Assembly (NCBI GenBank): GCA_963650485.1
Contig: CAVJLN010000013.1
Span: 5,444-69,443 of the forward strand
Direction: 5' to 3'
Source: Suilimivivens sp963650485
GTDB taxonomy: Bacteria > Bacillota > Clostridia > Lachnospirales > Lachnospiraceae
DNA length: 64,000 nt
The notes under the pieces were generated by a model that saw only the letters and a program-made list of their open reading frames with translations, did no database searches and had not been told where the DNA came from. How positions within the stretch are numbered: the stretch's first letter is position 1; the number at the start of each line of letters is the position of its first letter. Both the position numbers and the translations under genes were made by a program. Positions 15,455 to 23,177 of the stretch are shown one piece after another.

Positions 15455-16972
15455 ATGAGCAAAGAAACGATTGTTGAAGTAAATCATATGAAAAAGTGTT
15501 TTGGACCAACCATCGCACTGAATGATGTCAGTATTACCATCAGGAGAGGAGAGATTCTTGGCCTGATTGGTGAAAATGGTTCCGGAAAATCTACCGTTAC
15601 CTCGATTATATCAGGTATGCAGAAAGCGAATGAAGGCGGGATGCTGTATAAGGGACAGAAGTGGAGTCCGCATTCCATGATTGATGCACTTGAGCAGGGA
15701 ATTGGAATGATTGTACAGGAAAGCGGAACGGTATCCGGGATTACAGTAGCAGAAAATATCTTTCTGGGTGAGACAGAGCAGTTTAAAGCATTCGGAACAA
15801 ACAGAAAATGGGGCATTGTTAAAAGAAGAGAAATGATAAAGAAGGCGCAGGAGGCGTTGGATGCAATCGGAGCATCCCATATCCGTGCCGAGATGCTGAC
15901 TGCGATGCTGGATATGCAGGATCGGAAGCTGGTTGAGATTGCCAAGGTTATGATCAAAAATCCGGAGGTGCTTATTGTAGATGAGACAACAACGGCATTG
16001 TCTCAAAAGGGAAGAGACATTATATACGGTATCATGAACAGAATGAAGGAAAAGAATAAGGCAGTGGTCTTTATCTCACATGATATGGATGAAATCATGA
16101 ACGTATGTGATGCCCTGACGGTTTTACGGGACGGAAAGATTATTGTCACCTTTGATAAAAGTGAGTTTGATGAGGATCTGATTAAGGCAAGTATGATCGG
16201 AAGAGAAATGGAGGGTGACTATTATCGCGGAGACTTCGATGGAAGCTGTGAGGATAAGGTTGTTATGGAAATCCGGAACGGCAATCTGGAGGATCAGCTC
16301 ATTGATTTTAATATGAAGCTGCATAAAGGAGAAATTCTGGGTGTCGGAGGCCTGTCCGACTGTGGTATGCACACCTTGGGAAAGGTGCTTTTCGGAGCCA
16401 TGAAGCTAACAAGCGGAGAGGTCACCATTCATGGAGAGTCATTCAGAGACGAGGCTGCTGCCATGAAGCATAAGGTCGGATATGTAGCGAAGGACAGAGA
16501 TACCGAATCCCTTTGTCTGAATGCGAGCATCAGGGATAACATTTCCATCGTGGGAATGGAGGAATTCGCAGTTGCAGGGCATGTCATTCTTCCATCGAAG
16601 GAAAAGACATACGTCAGGGAGCAGATTGATCAGCTCAGCATCAAGTGCAGAGACATGGAACAGTACATAACCGCACTTTCCGGAGGCAATAAGCAGAAGG
16701 TTGTATTCGGAAAATGGATAGGAAGAGGCAGTGATATCCTGATTCTGGATTGTCCGACAAGAGGTGTGGATATTGGTGTGAAGCAGTCCATGTACCAGCT
16801 CATGTATCAGATGAAGAAGCAGGGAAAATCTATTGTGATTATTTCAGAAGAAATGACAGAGCTGATCGGAATGTCGGATCGTCTGATCGTTATGAAGGAC
16901 GGTGCAGTAAAGAAGGAATTTGAAAGAAGTCCGGAATTAAGTGAACAGGATGTTATTCAGTACATGATTTAG
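15455..16972 (+). CDS. Sugar ABC transporter ATP-binding protein (RbsA/MglA type)
   Basis: A 505-residue duplicated ATPase of the CUT2 monosaccharide class. The N-terminal half has a canonical Walker A (GENGSGKST, about residues 40-48), a signature region that is weakly conserved, and Walker B (VLIVDETT). The C-terminal half has a degenerate P-loop (GGLSDCGMHTLGK) but a good signature TALSGGNKQKV and Walker B ILDCPTRGVD. This asymmetry is normal for RbsA-like proteins. The start at 15455 (MSKETIVEV) follows AAAGGTGG. The gene leads directly to a permease (11-bp gap), then the binding protein and a second permease. Confidence 0.92.
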   Translation: MSKETIVEVNHMKKCFGPTIALNDVSITIRRGEILGLIGENGSGKSTVTSIISGMQKANEGGMLYKGQKWSPHSMIDALEQGIGMIVQESGTVSGITVAENIFLGETEQFKAFGTNRKWGIVKRREMIKKAQEALDAIGASHIRAEMLTAMLDMQDRKLVEIAKVMIKNPEVLIVDETTTALSQKGRDIIYGIMNRMKEKNKAVVFISHDMDEIMNVCDALTVLRDGKIIVTFDKSEFDEDLIKASMIGREMEGDYYRGDFDGSCEDKVVMEIRNGNLEDQLIDFNMKLHKGEILGVGGLSDCGMHTLGKVLFGAMKLTSGEVTIHGESFRDEAAAMKHKVGYVAKDRDTESLCLNASIRDNISIVGMEEFAVAGHVILPSKEKTYVREQIDQLSIKCRDMEQYITALSGGNKQKVVFGKWIGRGSDILILDCPTRGVDIGVKQSMYQLMYQMKKQGKSIVIISEEMTELIGMSDRLIVMKDGAVKKEFERSPELSEQDVIQYMI

Positions 16973-16983
16973 GAGGCGGTTAC

Positions 16984-17943
16984 ATGAAAACAAATAATCT
17001 AAAAAAGCATATTATGAATTTCGCACCGCTTTTTGGTCTGATCGTTCTTCTCGCGGGATTTTTGGTGATCGGAACGATAAAGGATATTAATATCTCATAT
17101 GGAATGAAGGCGATTATCAATCAGTCCGTAGTGGTTGCTGTAGTGGCAACAGGAGCAATTTTTATCTATACACTGGGCTCCTTTGATATCAGCCTTGGAG
17201 CATCGGCGGCAGTGAGTGCACTGCTTGGGGGAATGGCATATAACAAAACAGAGAGCATTCTGGTAATGGCGCTTGTATGCATAGGTGTTGCAGTATTGAT
17301 TTCTCTGTTTAATTCCGTACTGGCAAGTGTGTTTAATTTACCGGTATTTGTTACAACCATTGCCATGCTGAGTGTTCTGAATGCGCTCATACTGGTTCTC
17401 ATTAAGGTTAACGGAACCGGATCTGAAATTGCAGTGCCGGCTGCGGCAGTAAAGCCGTATAACAATATGACAGTGAAGGTGGTTTCCCTGGCGGTATTCC
17501 TTCTCATCTGTGTTTTTGTGTTCAGCTTTACCAAGGTCGGAAGGCGGGAGAAGTTTCTGGGTGGGAATCCGCTTTGTGCCAAATTGAGCGGGATTTCCTT
17601 AAAGAAGTATTCCATTATCGCATTTGTAATGGCCGGCTTTGGAGTTGGTTTAGGGTCGCTCCTTACGATTATCTATGCGCCGACATTAACAAGAAATACG
17701 GCCTCCAGTGTTGGTATGGATGTTATTATTGCGATTGTGTTCGGCGGAATGCCGGTATCAGGCGGAGCAAGGAGTAAAATCTATGCAGCAGTGATTGGTG
17801 CATTCTCGATGACCCTGCTGAGCCAGATCATGACCATGTTTAATCTTGATTCCGGAATCGGACAGATGGTTAAGGCAGCAATCTTTATTCTGGTTGTTTT
17901 TGCATCGACTAGTGACCAGCGTGGAAAGCTTCTTCCACGGTAA
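16984..17943 (+). CDS. Sugar ABC transporter permease 1 (RbsC type)
   Basis: A 319-residue membrane protein with eight or more hydrophobic segments, of the BPD_transp_2 family used by CUT2 sugar importers. Family landmarks include GSFDISLGASAAVSALLGG, the GGNPLCAKLSGI loop that contacts the ATPase, and IVFGGMPVSGGARSKIYAAVIGAF. It should pair with the second permease (19595-20608) as a heterodimer, because two different RbsC-like genes occur in one operon. It is 11 bp downstream of the ATPase. The 3' gap to the binding protein is enlarged by a MITE insertion. Confidence 0.9.
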   Translation: MKTNNLKKHIMNFAPLFGLIVLLAGFLVIGTIKDINISYGMKAIINQSVVVAVVATGAIFIYTLGSFDISLGASAAVSALLGGMAYNKTESILVMALVCIGVAVLISLFNSVLASVFNLPVFVTTIAMLSVLNALILVLIKVNGTGSEIAVPAAAVKPYNNMTVKVVSLAVFLLICVFVFSFTKVGRREKFLGGNPLCAKLSGISLKKYSIIAFVMAGFGVGLGSLLTIIYAPTLTRNTASSVGMDVIIAIVFGGMPVSGGARSKIYAAVIGAFSMTLLSQIMTMFNLDSGIGQMVKAAIFILVVFASTSDQRGKLLPR

Positions 17944-17988
17944 CAAACGGTATAGGTGCAGAATTTTCTGCCTTATATATATTTACTC

Positions 17989-18140
17989 GTAACTTCAGAA
18001 CTCCATTCGCAAAACCGCTGTTTCACAGCTTATGTTTTGCTCATGTGGTTACTTCGCCATATAAATCATGGCATATGTCCGCTTGAATGCAAGCATTCAT
18101 CGTCCATATGACCATAATTTGCATGGCTCTGAATCGTTAC
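17989..18140 (-). mobile_element. Full MITE copy A with perfect 8-bp target duplication
   Basis: A 152-bp non-coding element. Its ends are GTAACTTCAGA and TCTGAATCGTTAC, imperfect inverted repeats of the family end GTAACTATTCAGA. The flanks are an exact 8-bp duplication, ATTTACTC (17981-17988 and 18141-18148). Inside are a palindromic core around GAATGCTTGCATTC and a second hairpin AAAAC..AGCTG/CAGC..TTTT. GTAA ends with 8-bp duplications fit the IS66 family, so it is probably moved by an IS66-type transposase in trans. It lies in the leader of the binding-protein gene. Orientation is given relative to copy B. Confidence 0.9.
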
Positions 18141-18178
18141 ATTTACTCATTAATTACAACTTTTATAAGGAGGAAGAA

Positions 18179-19489
18179 ATGAAAAAGTTATTAGCAATGG
18201 CTCTTTGTGTAACGACAGTGTTGTCCTTTACACTGACGGGCTGCGGCAGTTCAACAACAGCACAGGATGGGGCTGCAGCAGAAGAAACAACAGAGACAAC
18301 GGAAACAACAGAGGAAACAGAGGCTACAGAGGAAACTGCAGATGCTGCGGTGGAGCCGGAGGAGACGGTAGAGCTGGATATGAGCAATACCGAAAAAATC
18401 GGTATTCTTATATCAGATGGCACCACAGCAGAGGCGCTTGCATTCCGTGCATATTACACGGAGTATATTCAGAAGCAGTACAATGTGGAGCTGATTTATT
18501 CCGATGAATTAAAGGATGCAGCAGGTGAGGCTTCTGCAATTGAAACCTTTATCACGAATAATTGTAAGGGTATTATCTCGTTCTCATCCTTTGACAGACC
18601 GGCGCAGATCGAGCAGTGCGAAGAAGCAGGTGTTTACTATGCTGTAGCTACAGGAACCTTAACGGCCGATGAGTATGAAACCTACAAGGGCTATGAGTAT
18701 TATGTAGGCGCGATCGGCCCCTCTCTGGATATTGAATACCAGACCGGCTATGACATGGCAAAGCATTATCTTGATCAGGGTAAAACCAATTTTGCAATTT
18801 TTGGTGGCGCAATTCCTTACTTCACAGATATGCATATCTATCGTGCAGCAGGTATGCTGACCGCAATGGTTGAAGCCGGCGGAGACGGTGCCAACTACAA
18901 GGGAGCAACCGATAAGGATGGCATTATTGCCCAGATTTATGCAGATGCAGGAATTGATACCGGTGCAATCGGCACAATCAATATTGTAGGTTATGTTGGC
19001 GGCTATGACATGGATGATGCATGGTTTGGCAAGTGTGCACAGATGGCACAGACTGCTGACCTTGAGGTGATTCTGGCTGTAGGTAACGGTTCAGATTTCT
19101 TTGGCGCTGCCATTTCAGGAACAGATGTCAAGATTGCCAGTGTAGATGCTTATGCAGAGAGCTATAAGGATGCAATGGAAGCTGGAATGCTGGATTACCT
19201 TGCCGGTAAATTCTCAGCAAGCATTGGACCCGTATTTATCGCAACCTACAGAGCAATTTTAGGAGCTCCGATTCGTACAGAGGATGGAAATGCTCTGGCA
19301 CTCGGACAGGGATACTGGGTTGCAACTAGCGCAGAAGAATTTAATGAATACTATGCAGTAGACAGCTCTACAGAAGCGCCTGCATATACGAAGGATATGC
19401 TTGATACACTGCTTACATGTGATTATGCAGCATTTGAAGAATTTGTAGGAAAATATTCCTTTGCAGATATCAAGGCGATGGCACAGTAA
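18179..19489 (+). CDS. Sugar ABC transporter substrate-binding lipoprotein
   Basis: A 436-residue secreted lipoprotein that captures the sugar outside the cell for the CUT2 transporter. The N-terminus is a classical lipoprotein signal (MKKLLAMALCVTTVLSFTLTGC, lipidated Cys about residue 22). It is followed by a low-complexity Thr/Glu-rich linker of about 35 residues that tethers the domain to the membrane. The remainder is a periplasmic-binding-protein-1-like two-lobed fold (KIGILISDGTTAEALAFR, then GMLTAMVEAGG and ILAVGNGSDFFGAAISGTDVKIASVDAY). The start follows AAGGAGGAAGAA. The gene is preceded by MITE copy A and followed by a very strong hairpin that probably protects its mRNA. Confidence 0.9.
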   Translation: MKKLLAMALCVTTVLSFTLTGCGSSTTAQDGAAAEETTETTETTEETEATEETADAAVEPEETVELDMSNTEKIGILISDGTTAEALAFRAYYTEYIQKQYNVELIYSDELKDAAGEASAIETFITNNCKGIISFSSFDRPAQIEQCEEAGVYYAVATGTLTADEYETYKGYEYYVGAIGPSLDIEYQTGYDMAKHYLDQGKTNFAIFGGAIPYFTDMHIYRAAGMLTAMVEAGGDGANYKGATDKDGIIAQIYADAGIDTGAIGTINIVGYVGGYDMDDAWFGKCAQMAQTADLEVILAVGNGSDFFGAAISGTDVKIASVDAYAESYKDAMEAGMLDYLAGKFSASIGPVFIATYRAILGAPIRTEDGNALALGQGYWVATSAEEFNEYYAVDSSTEAPAYTKDMLDTLLTCDYAAFEEFVGKYSFADIKAMAQ

Positions 19490-19501
19490 GAGTTTATATT
19501 T

Positions 19502-19535
19502 GGGGGATGTCTCCGGATTCGTCCGGAGTCCCCCG
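19502..19535 (+). promoter_or_regulatory. Strong intercistronic hairpin without a T tract
   Basis: Thirteen bases after the binding-protein stop lies a GC-rich stem (GGGGGA, CTCCGGA, loop TTCG, TCCGGAG, TCCCCC). No run of T follows, so it is unlikely to end transcription. Such 3' hairpins commonly block exonucleases and raise the amount of binding-protein mRNA relative to the permease. Confidence 0.75.
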
Positions 19536-19594
19536 GATTAAGGAGAAGGTAGCTGGTTTATGTGGGACGGCTGCAAATACAGAGAGGTGGCAGT

Positions 19595-20608
19595 ATGAAG
19601 AACAGCAATCAGAAAATATGGAAAAGAGTATTGGGAATTATTGCAATTCCACTGGGAACATTCCTTATTATGCAGCTTTTATGCATATCAAATAATGTAA
19701 TTATGTTTGAGACACAGGGGGATTGGAAAGTATTCTTTCGGGCTGCAGCCTCGGTAATGTTAACCACCTTTGCATTATCAATCAACCTGAATTCCGGAAG
19801 ATTTGACTTTTCCATCGGCTCGATTTCATTACTGTCCTCCGTAATTAGTGCAAGTATCTGCACGAAGCTTGGATTTAGCACACCGGTAATGCTGATGATA
19901 TCGATCCTGGCAGGCCTGCTTCTGGGAGCAGTATCGGGAATTGTCTATGTGCTTGTAAAGCTTCCGCCGATCATTGTGTCTCTTGGAGTGACGCTTTTTT
20001 ATGAAGGTCTGGCATTTACACTTACAGAAGGACGCGGAGTTTCCTTTGTAACAAATACGGAGCTGATCAGCTTTCCGAGTGTATGGAATTATTCGCTTGT
20101 AATTATTGTCGGTCTGGCAGTTATTATTTTTATTTTTGATTATACACAATTTGGATACGATTACAGAGCGCTTTTGTCCGGACAGAAGGTATCGGTTAAT
20201 ACCGGAATCCGTGAAGTTCCGAATGCGGTTGGATGCTATCTGATTGCGGGCGGATTAATGGGTGTTGTGGGATTTATGAGCGCTACAAATACTGGAACGA
20301 TACAGATGTCCTTGAACTTTGGTTCCATAGGCGTTATGTTCACGGCATTTCTTCCTATGTTCATAGGTGGATTTATCGGAAGATTCTGTAGCGATAAAAT
20401 TGGGTATTTACTTGGTGCAGTAACAACCGCATTTATTTCACTGATGTATGCAAGATTAAATGTAGACTCTTCTGTCCAGCAGATTGTTACCGCATTGATT
20501 TTAGTGATATTCCTGATTTATCTGAACAATGAAAACAAAGTTGTCGAATTAGTGACATTTAAAAAATATGTAACTATTCAGAGCCATGCAAAGTCTGGCA
20601 AAATATGA
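19595..20608 (+). CDS. Sugar ABC transporter permease 2 (RbsC type)
   Basis: A 337-residue RbsC-like membrane protein, second permease of the operon. Landmarks are NLNSGRFDFSIGSISLLSS, PPIIVSLGVTLFYEGLAF, the RALLSGQKVSVNTGI cytoplasmic loop and GGFIGRFCSDKIGYLLGA. It should form a heterodimer with permease 1. The start at 19595 follows AGAGGTGG. The last 12 residues (VTIQSHAKSGKI) and the stop are encoded by MITE copy B. Removing the element and one duplicated flank restores a frame that would end MKKKGEKNEV and overlap the pgmB start. The change is in the cytoplasmic tail and probably tolerated. Confidence 0.9.
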   Translation: MKNSNQKIWKRVLGIIAIPLGTFLIMQLLCISNNVIMFETQGDWKVFFRAAASVMLTTFALSINLNSGRFDFSIGSISLLSSVISASICTKLGFSTPVMLMISILAGLLLGAVSGIVYVLVKLPPIIVSLGVTLFYEGLAFTLTEGRGVSFVTNTELISFPSVWNYSLVIIVGLAVIIFIFDYTQFGYDYRALLSGQKVSVNTGIREVPNAVGCYLIAGGLMGVVGFMSATNTGTIQMSLNFGSIGVMFTAFLPMFIGGFIGRFCSDKIGYLLGAVTTAFISLMYARLNVDSSVQQIVTALILVIFLIYLNNENKVVELVTFKKYVTIQSHAKSGKI

Positions 20609-20724
20609 ATGGAATGCTTGCATTCCAAGTCATATTTGACAGGATTTATATGGCGAAGTAACCACATGAGTAAAACTCAAGCTGCGTTAGCAGCGGTTTT
20701 ACGAATGTGGTTCTGAATAGTTAC
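20570..20724 (+). mobile_element. Full MITE copy B inserted in the 3' end of permease 2
   Basis: A 155-bp element with ends GTAACTATTCAGA and TCTGAATAGTTAC, a perfect 13-bp inverted repeat. Its 8-bp flanks AAAAATAT (20562-20569) and GAAAATAT (20725-20732) differ at one base. It shares its internal layout with copy A but is in the opposite orientation. The palindromic core GGAATGCTTGCATTCC is flanked by ATATGA/TCATAT arms that differ in sequence from copy A but still pair. It contributes the final 12 codons and stop of the permease gene. Confidence 0.9.
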
Positions 20725-20754
20725 GAAAATATATGAAGAAAAAAGGCGAAAAGA

Positions 20755-21390
20755 ATGAAGTATAAAGCAGTTATTTTTGATCTTGATGGAGTGATATGCT
20801 CTACAGATCATTATCATTATCTGGCATGGAAGAAAATGGCAGATGAAATAGGTGTTTATTTTGATGAAAATATTAATAACCGGCTTCGAGGTGTAAGCCG
20901 GATGGAAAGCCTTGAAATTATTCTCGAGAATAGTGACAGGGAATATTCCGAAGAAGAGAAAAAGGATCTGGTCAATAAAAAAAATGAGACCTATGTTTCC
21001 CTGATTCGGAGAATGTCGGAAAAGGAGCTGCCTGAGGAGGTACGGGAAACGCTGGATGAATTACGCAGACGTGGATATTTCCTTGCTATTGGTTCCTCGA
21101 GCAAAAACGCAAAGCTGATTCTGGAGAAACTTGGTCTGGGCGATTATTTTGATGCTGTCAGTGACGGCACGAATATCCATAAATCCAAACCGGATCCGGA
21201 GGTATTTGTGAAGGCGGCAGATTACCTTCTCGAAAATCCAATGAGATGCCTTGTAGTGGAAGATGCAAGAGCCGGAATTGATGCAGCAGTCGCAGGAGGA
21301 TTCGACAGCGCCGGTCTTTCGGAGGCCGCGCGATATGGAAAGACGACATATCCATTAAAGCATTTCAGCGATCTGCAAAGAATACTATGA
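20755..21390 (+). CDS. pgmB: Beta-phosphoglucomutase
   Basis: A 211-residue HAD-superfamily enzyme that converts beta-glucose-1-phosphate to glucose-6-phosphate. Motif I is FDLDGVICST (nucleophile Asp about residue 9), the cap has YHYLAWKKMADEIGV and the diagnostic RLRGVSRMESLEIIL, motif II is IGSSSKNA, and motif III/IV is KSKPDPEVF and VVEDARAGIDAA. The arginine-containing cap motif and DGV box point to the beta-phosphoglucomutase subgroup and not a generic phosphatase. Its presence in a glycosidase operon implies that a phosphorylase in this pathway makes beta-glucose-1-phosphate. The start follows a weak AAGGCG. Its coupling to the permease gene was lost by the MITE insertion. Confidence 0.88.
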   Translation: MKYKAVIFDLDGVICSTDHYHYLAWKKMADEIGVYFDENINNRLRGVSRMESLEIILENSDREYSEEEKKDLVNKKNETYVSLIRRMSEKELPEEVRETLDELRRRGYFLAIGSSSKNAKLILEKLGLGDYFDAVSDGTNIHKSKPDPEVFVKAADYLLENPMRCLVVEDARAGIDAAVAGGFDSAGLSEAARYGKTTYPLKHFSDLQRIL

Positions 21391-21428
21391 CTAATCGGAA
21401 CTGACAAAATAACAAAGGAAATATAACG

Positions 21429-21450
21429 GCCAGAAAATTCTGGCTGTTTT
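21429..21450 (+). terminator. Weak terminator-like hairpin inside the operon
   Basis: GCCAGAA-aa-TTCTGGC followed by TGTTTT, 38 bp after the pgmB stop and before the GH3 gene. The T tract is short and interrupted, so it may only lower expression of the downstream glycosidases. Confidence 0.45.
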
Positions 21451-21468
21451 CATAGGAAGGTAGAAGTT

Positions 21469-23151
21469 ATGAATCTAAAAGCAAAACCATTTCAATTGGG
21501 AAGTCGGGATATCGCATGGGTGGACGCCACGCTTTCTAAAATGACACTGGAGGAAAAGATTGGTCAGCTATTTTGTCCGATCGGGTATTCTACAGATCCA
21601 TCCTATCTGGATATGCTGTTGTCACATCATATTGGAGGACTGTTTTTCCGGGATGGTGTAGGTGCAGAAATGAGAGCAACCTTTGAATATGCACAGTCAC
21701 ATTCTGAGATTCCACTTCTGATTCCATCGAATCTGGAGGCTGGCGGAGACGGAGCCGCAACGGATGGAACTCCGTATGGAAAGCAGATGGCATGTGCAGC
21801 TGCTGACGACAAGGTATACGCTTACCGGCTTGGTAAAATTGCATGCTCGGAGGCATCCGCCTTAGGTATTAACTGGGCTTTTGCTCCAGTAGTGGATATT
21901 GATGCAAACGATCATAACCCCATTACAAATGTCCGGACGTACGGCAGGGATGTGGATGTAATTATCTCATATGCCAAGGAATATATGAGAGGAGCCAGGG
22001 AATGTGGCGTAGCTACTTCCATCAAGCATTTTCCGGGAGATGGCATTGACGAAAGAGATCAGCATCTGCTTACAAGTGTAAATTCTTTATCCATGGAGGA
22101 ATGGGACAACAGCTATGGAAGAATATACAGAGAATTGATAGAGGAGGGAACCCTCTCTGTCATGGTAGGACATATCGCACTTCCGTCCTATCAGGTGCAT
22201 TATAATCCTGAGTCTAAAGGGAAAATCATTCCGGCTACCTTATCGAAGGAGCTGCTGAATCATCTGCTCAGGGAAAAGCTTGGATTTGAAGGTCTGATTA
22301 TTACAGATGCAACGCCTATGGTGGGATTTACCTCTGCAATGAAGCGTTCGGTATCCATTCCATATGCGGTTGAATGTGGCTGTGACATGATCCTGTTTAA
22401 TAAGGATCTGCATGAGGATTATCAGTTCATGCTGGAAGGATATCGAAATGGCATCCTGTCTGAAAAGAGACTGAATGATGCCAACAGGAGGATCCTTGCC
22501 ATGAAAGCAGCTCTGCGATTACATGAAAAAAAGCTCCATGGACTGCTTGTACCGGATGAGAGAAAACTATCGATTTTAAAGGATAAACAGCATATTGCGT
22601 GGGCGAGAGAACTGGCAGATCAATCCATTACTCTGGTTAAGGATACACAGAGGCTTCTTCCCCTGTCCCCGGAAAAATGCCATCGGATTCTGCTGGAAAT
22701 ACTTGGTTCTTTTCCATCTAATGAGCGTGTTATTACGAAAATGCAAGAAGAACTGGAGAAGAAGGGCTTTGAGGTGACTCTTTATGAAAAGGAAGATTTT
22801 GATGTCGGAGTAGACAACGTAGCGCAGTTTAGGAAGAAGTATGACTGTGTGCTTTATATCGGAAATGTGGAAAATGCAAGTAATCAGACTACAAACCGCA
22901 TCAACTGGTACACCTTCTGGGGTCAGGGGAATAATGTGCCGTGGTTCGCAGACGAGGTACCGGTTCTTTTTATCAGTCTGGCCAATCCCTATCACCTGCT
23001 TGATGTACCAATGATTAAAACATATATCAACTGCTATTCCAATAACGATTATGTTCTGGAAGCGGTTGTAAAGAAAATTACGGGAGGAGATACCTTTTAT
23101 GGTAAAAGCCCGATCGACCCGTTTTGTGGTCGTAAGGAGCTGACTTACTGA
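21469..23151 (+). CDS. GH3 family glycosidase or phosphorylase, NagZ-type
   Basis: A 560-residue cytoplasmic GH3 enzyme. The first domain is a TIM barrel with the nucleophile Asp280 in LIITDATPMVG. It has the NagZ-type Asp-His acid/base pair, here KHFPGDGIDERDQH with Asp197 and His199. A second alpha/beta domain covers about residues 370-540. Typical NagZ hydrolases have only the first domain or differ in the second. GH3 enzymes with an Asp-His pair have been reported to work as phosphorylases. With pgmB next to it and GH78 after it, this one may split a beta-glucoside by phosphate and give beta-glucose-1-phosphate. Beta-N-acetylhexosaminidase activity is the alternative. There is no signal peptide. 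Confidence 0.82.
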   Translation: MNLKAKPFQLGSRDIAWVDATLSKMTLEEKIGQLFCPIGYSTDPSYLDMLLSHHIGGLFFRDGVGAEMRATFEYAQSHSEIPLLIPSNLEAGGDGAATDGTPYGKQMACAAADDKVYAYRLGKIACSEASALGINWAFAPVVDIDANDHNPITNVRTYGRDVDVIISYAKEYMRGARECGVATSIKHFPGDGIDERDQHLLTSVNSLSMEEWDNSYGRIYRELIEEGTLSVMVGHIALPSYQVHYNPESKGKIIPATLSKELLNHLLREKLGFEGLIITDATPMVGFTSAMKRSVSIPYAVECGCDMILFNKDLHEDYQFMLEGYRNGILSEKRLNDANRRILAMKAALRLHEKKLHGLLVPDERKLSILKDKQHIAWARELADQSITLVKDTQRLLPLSPEKCHRILLEILGSFPSNERVITKMQEELEKKGFEVTLYEKEDFDVGVDNVAQFRKKYDCVLYIGNVENASNQTTNRINWYTFWGQGNNVPWFADEVPVLFISLANPYHLLDVPMIKTYINCYSNNDYVLEAVVKKITGGDTFYGKSPIDPFCGRKELTY

Positions 23152-23177
23152 TTATTGAGGTATCAAGAAGGAGTCCA

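Noticed and set aside
17981..20732. Composite transposon carrying the binding-protein and permease genes
   Set aside because: Each MITE copy has its own 8-bp duplication with different sequence, so they were inserted independently. The genes belong to the operon.
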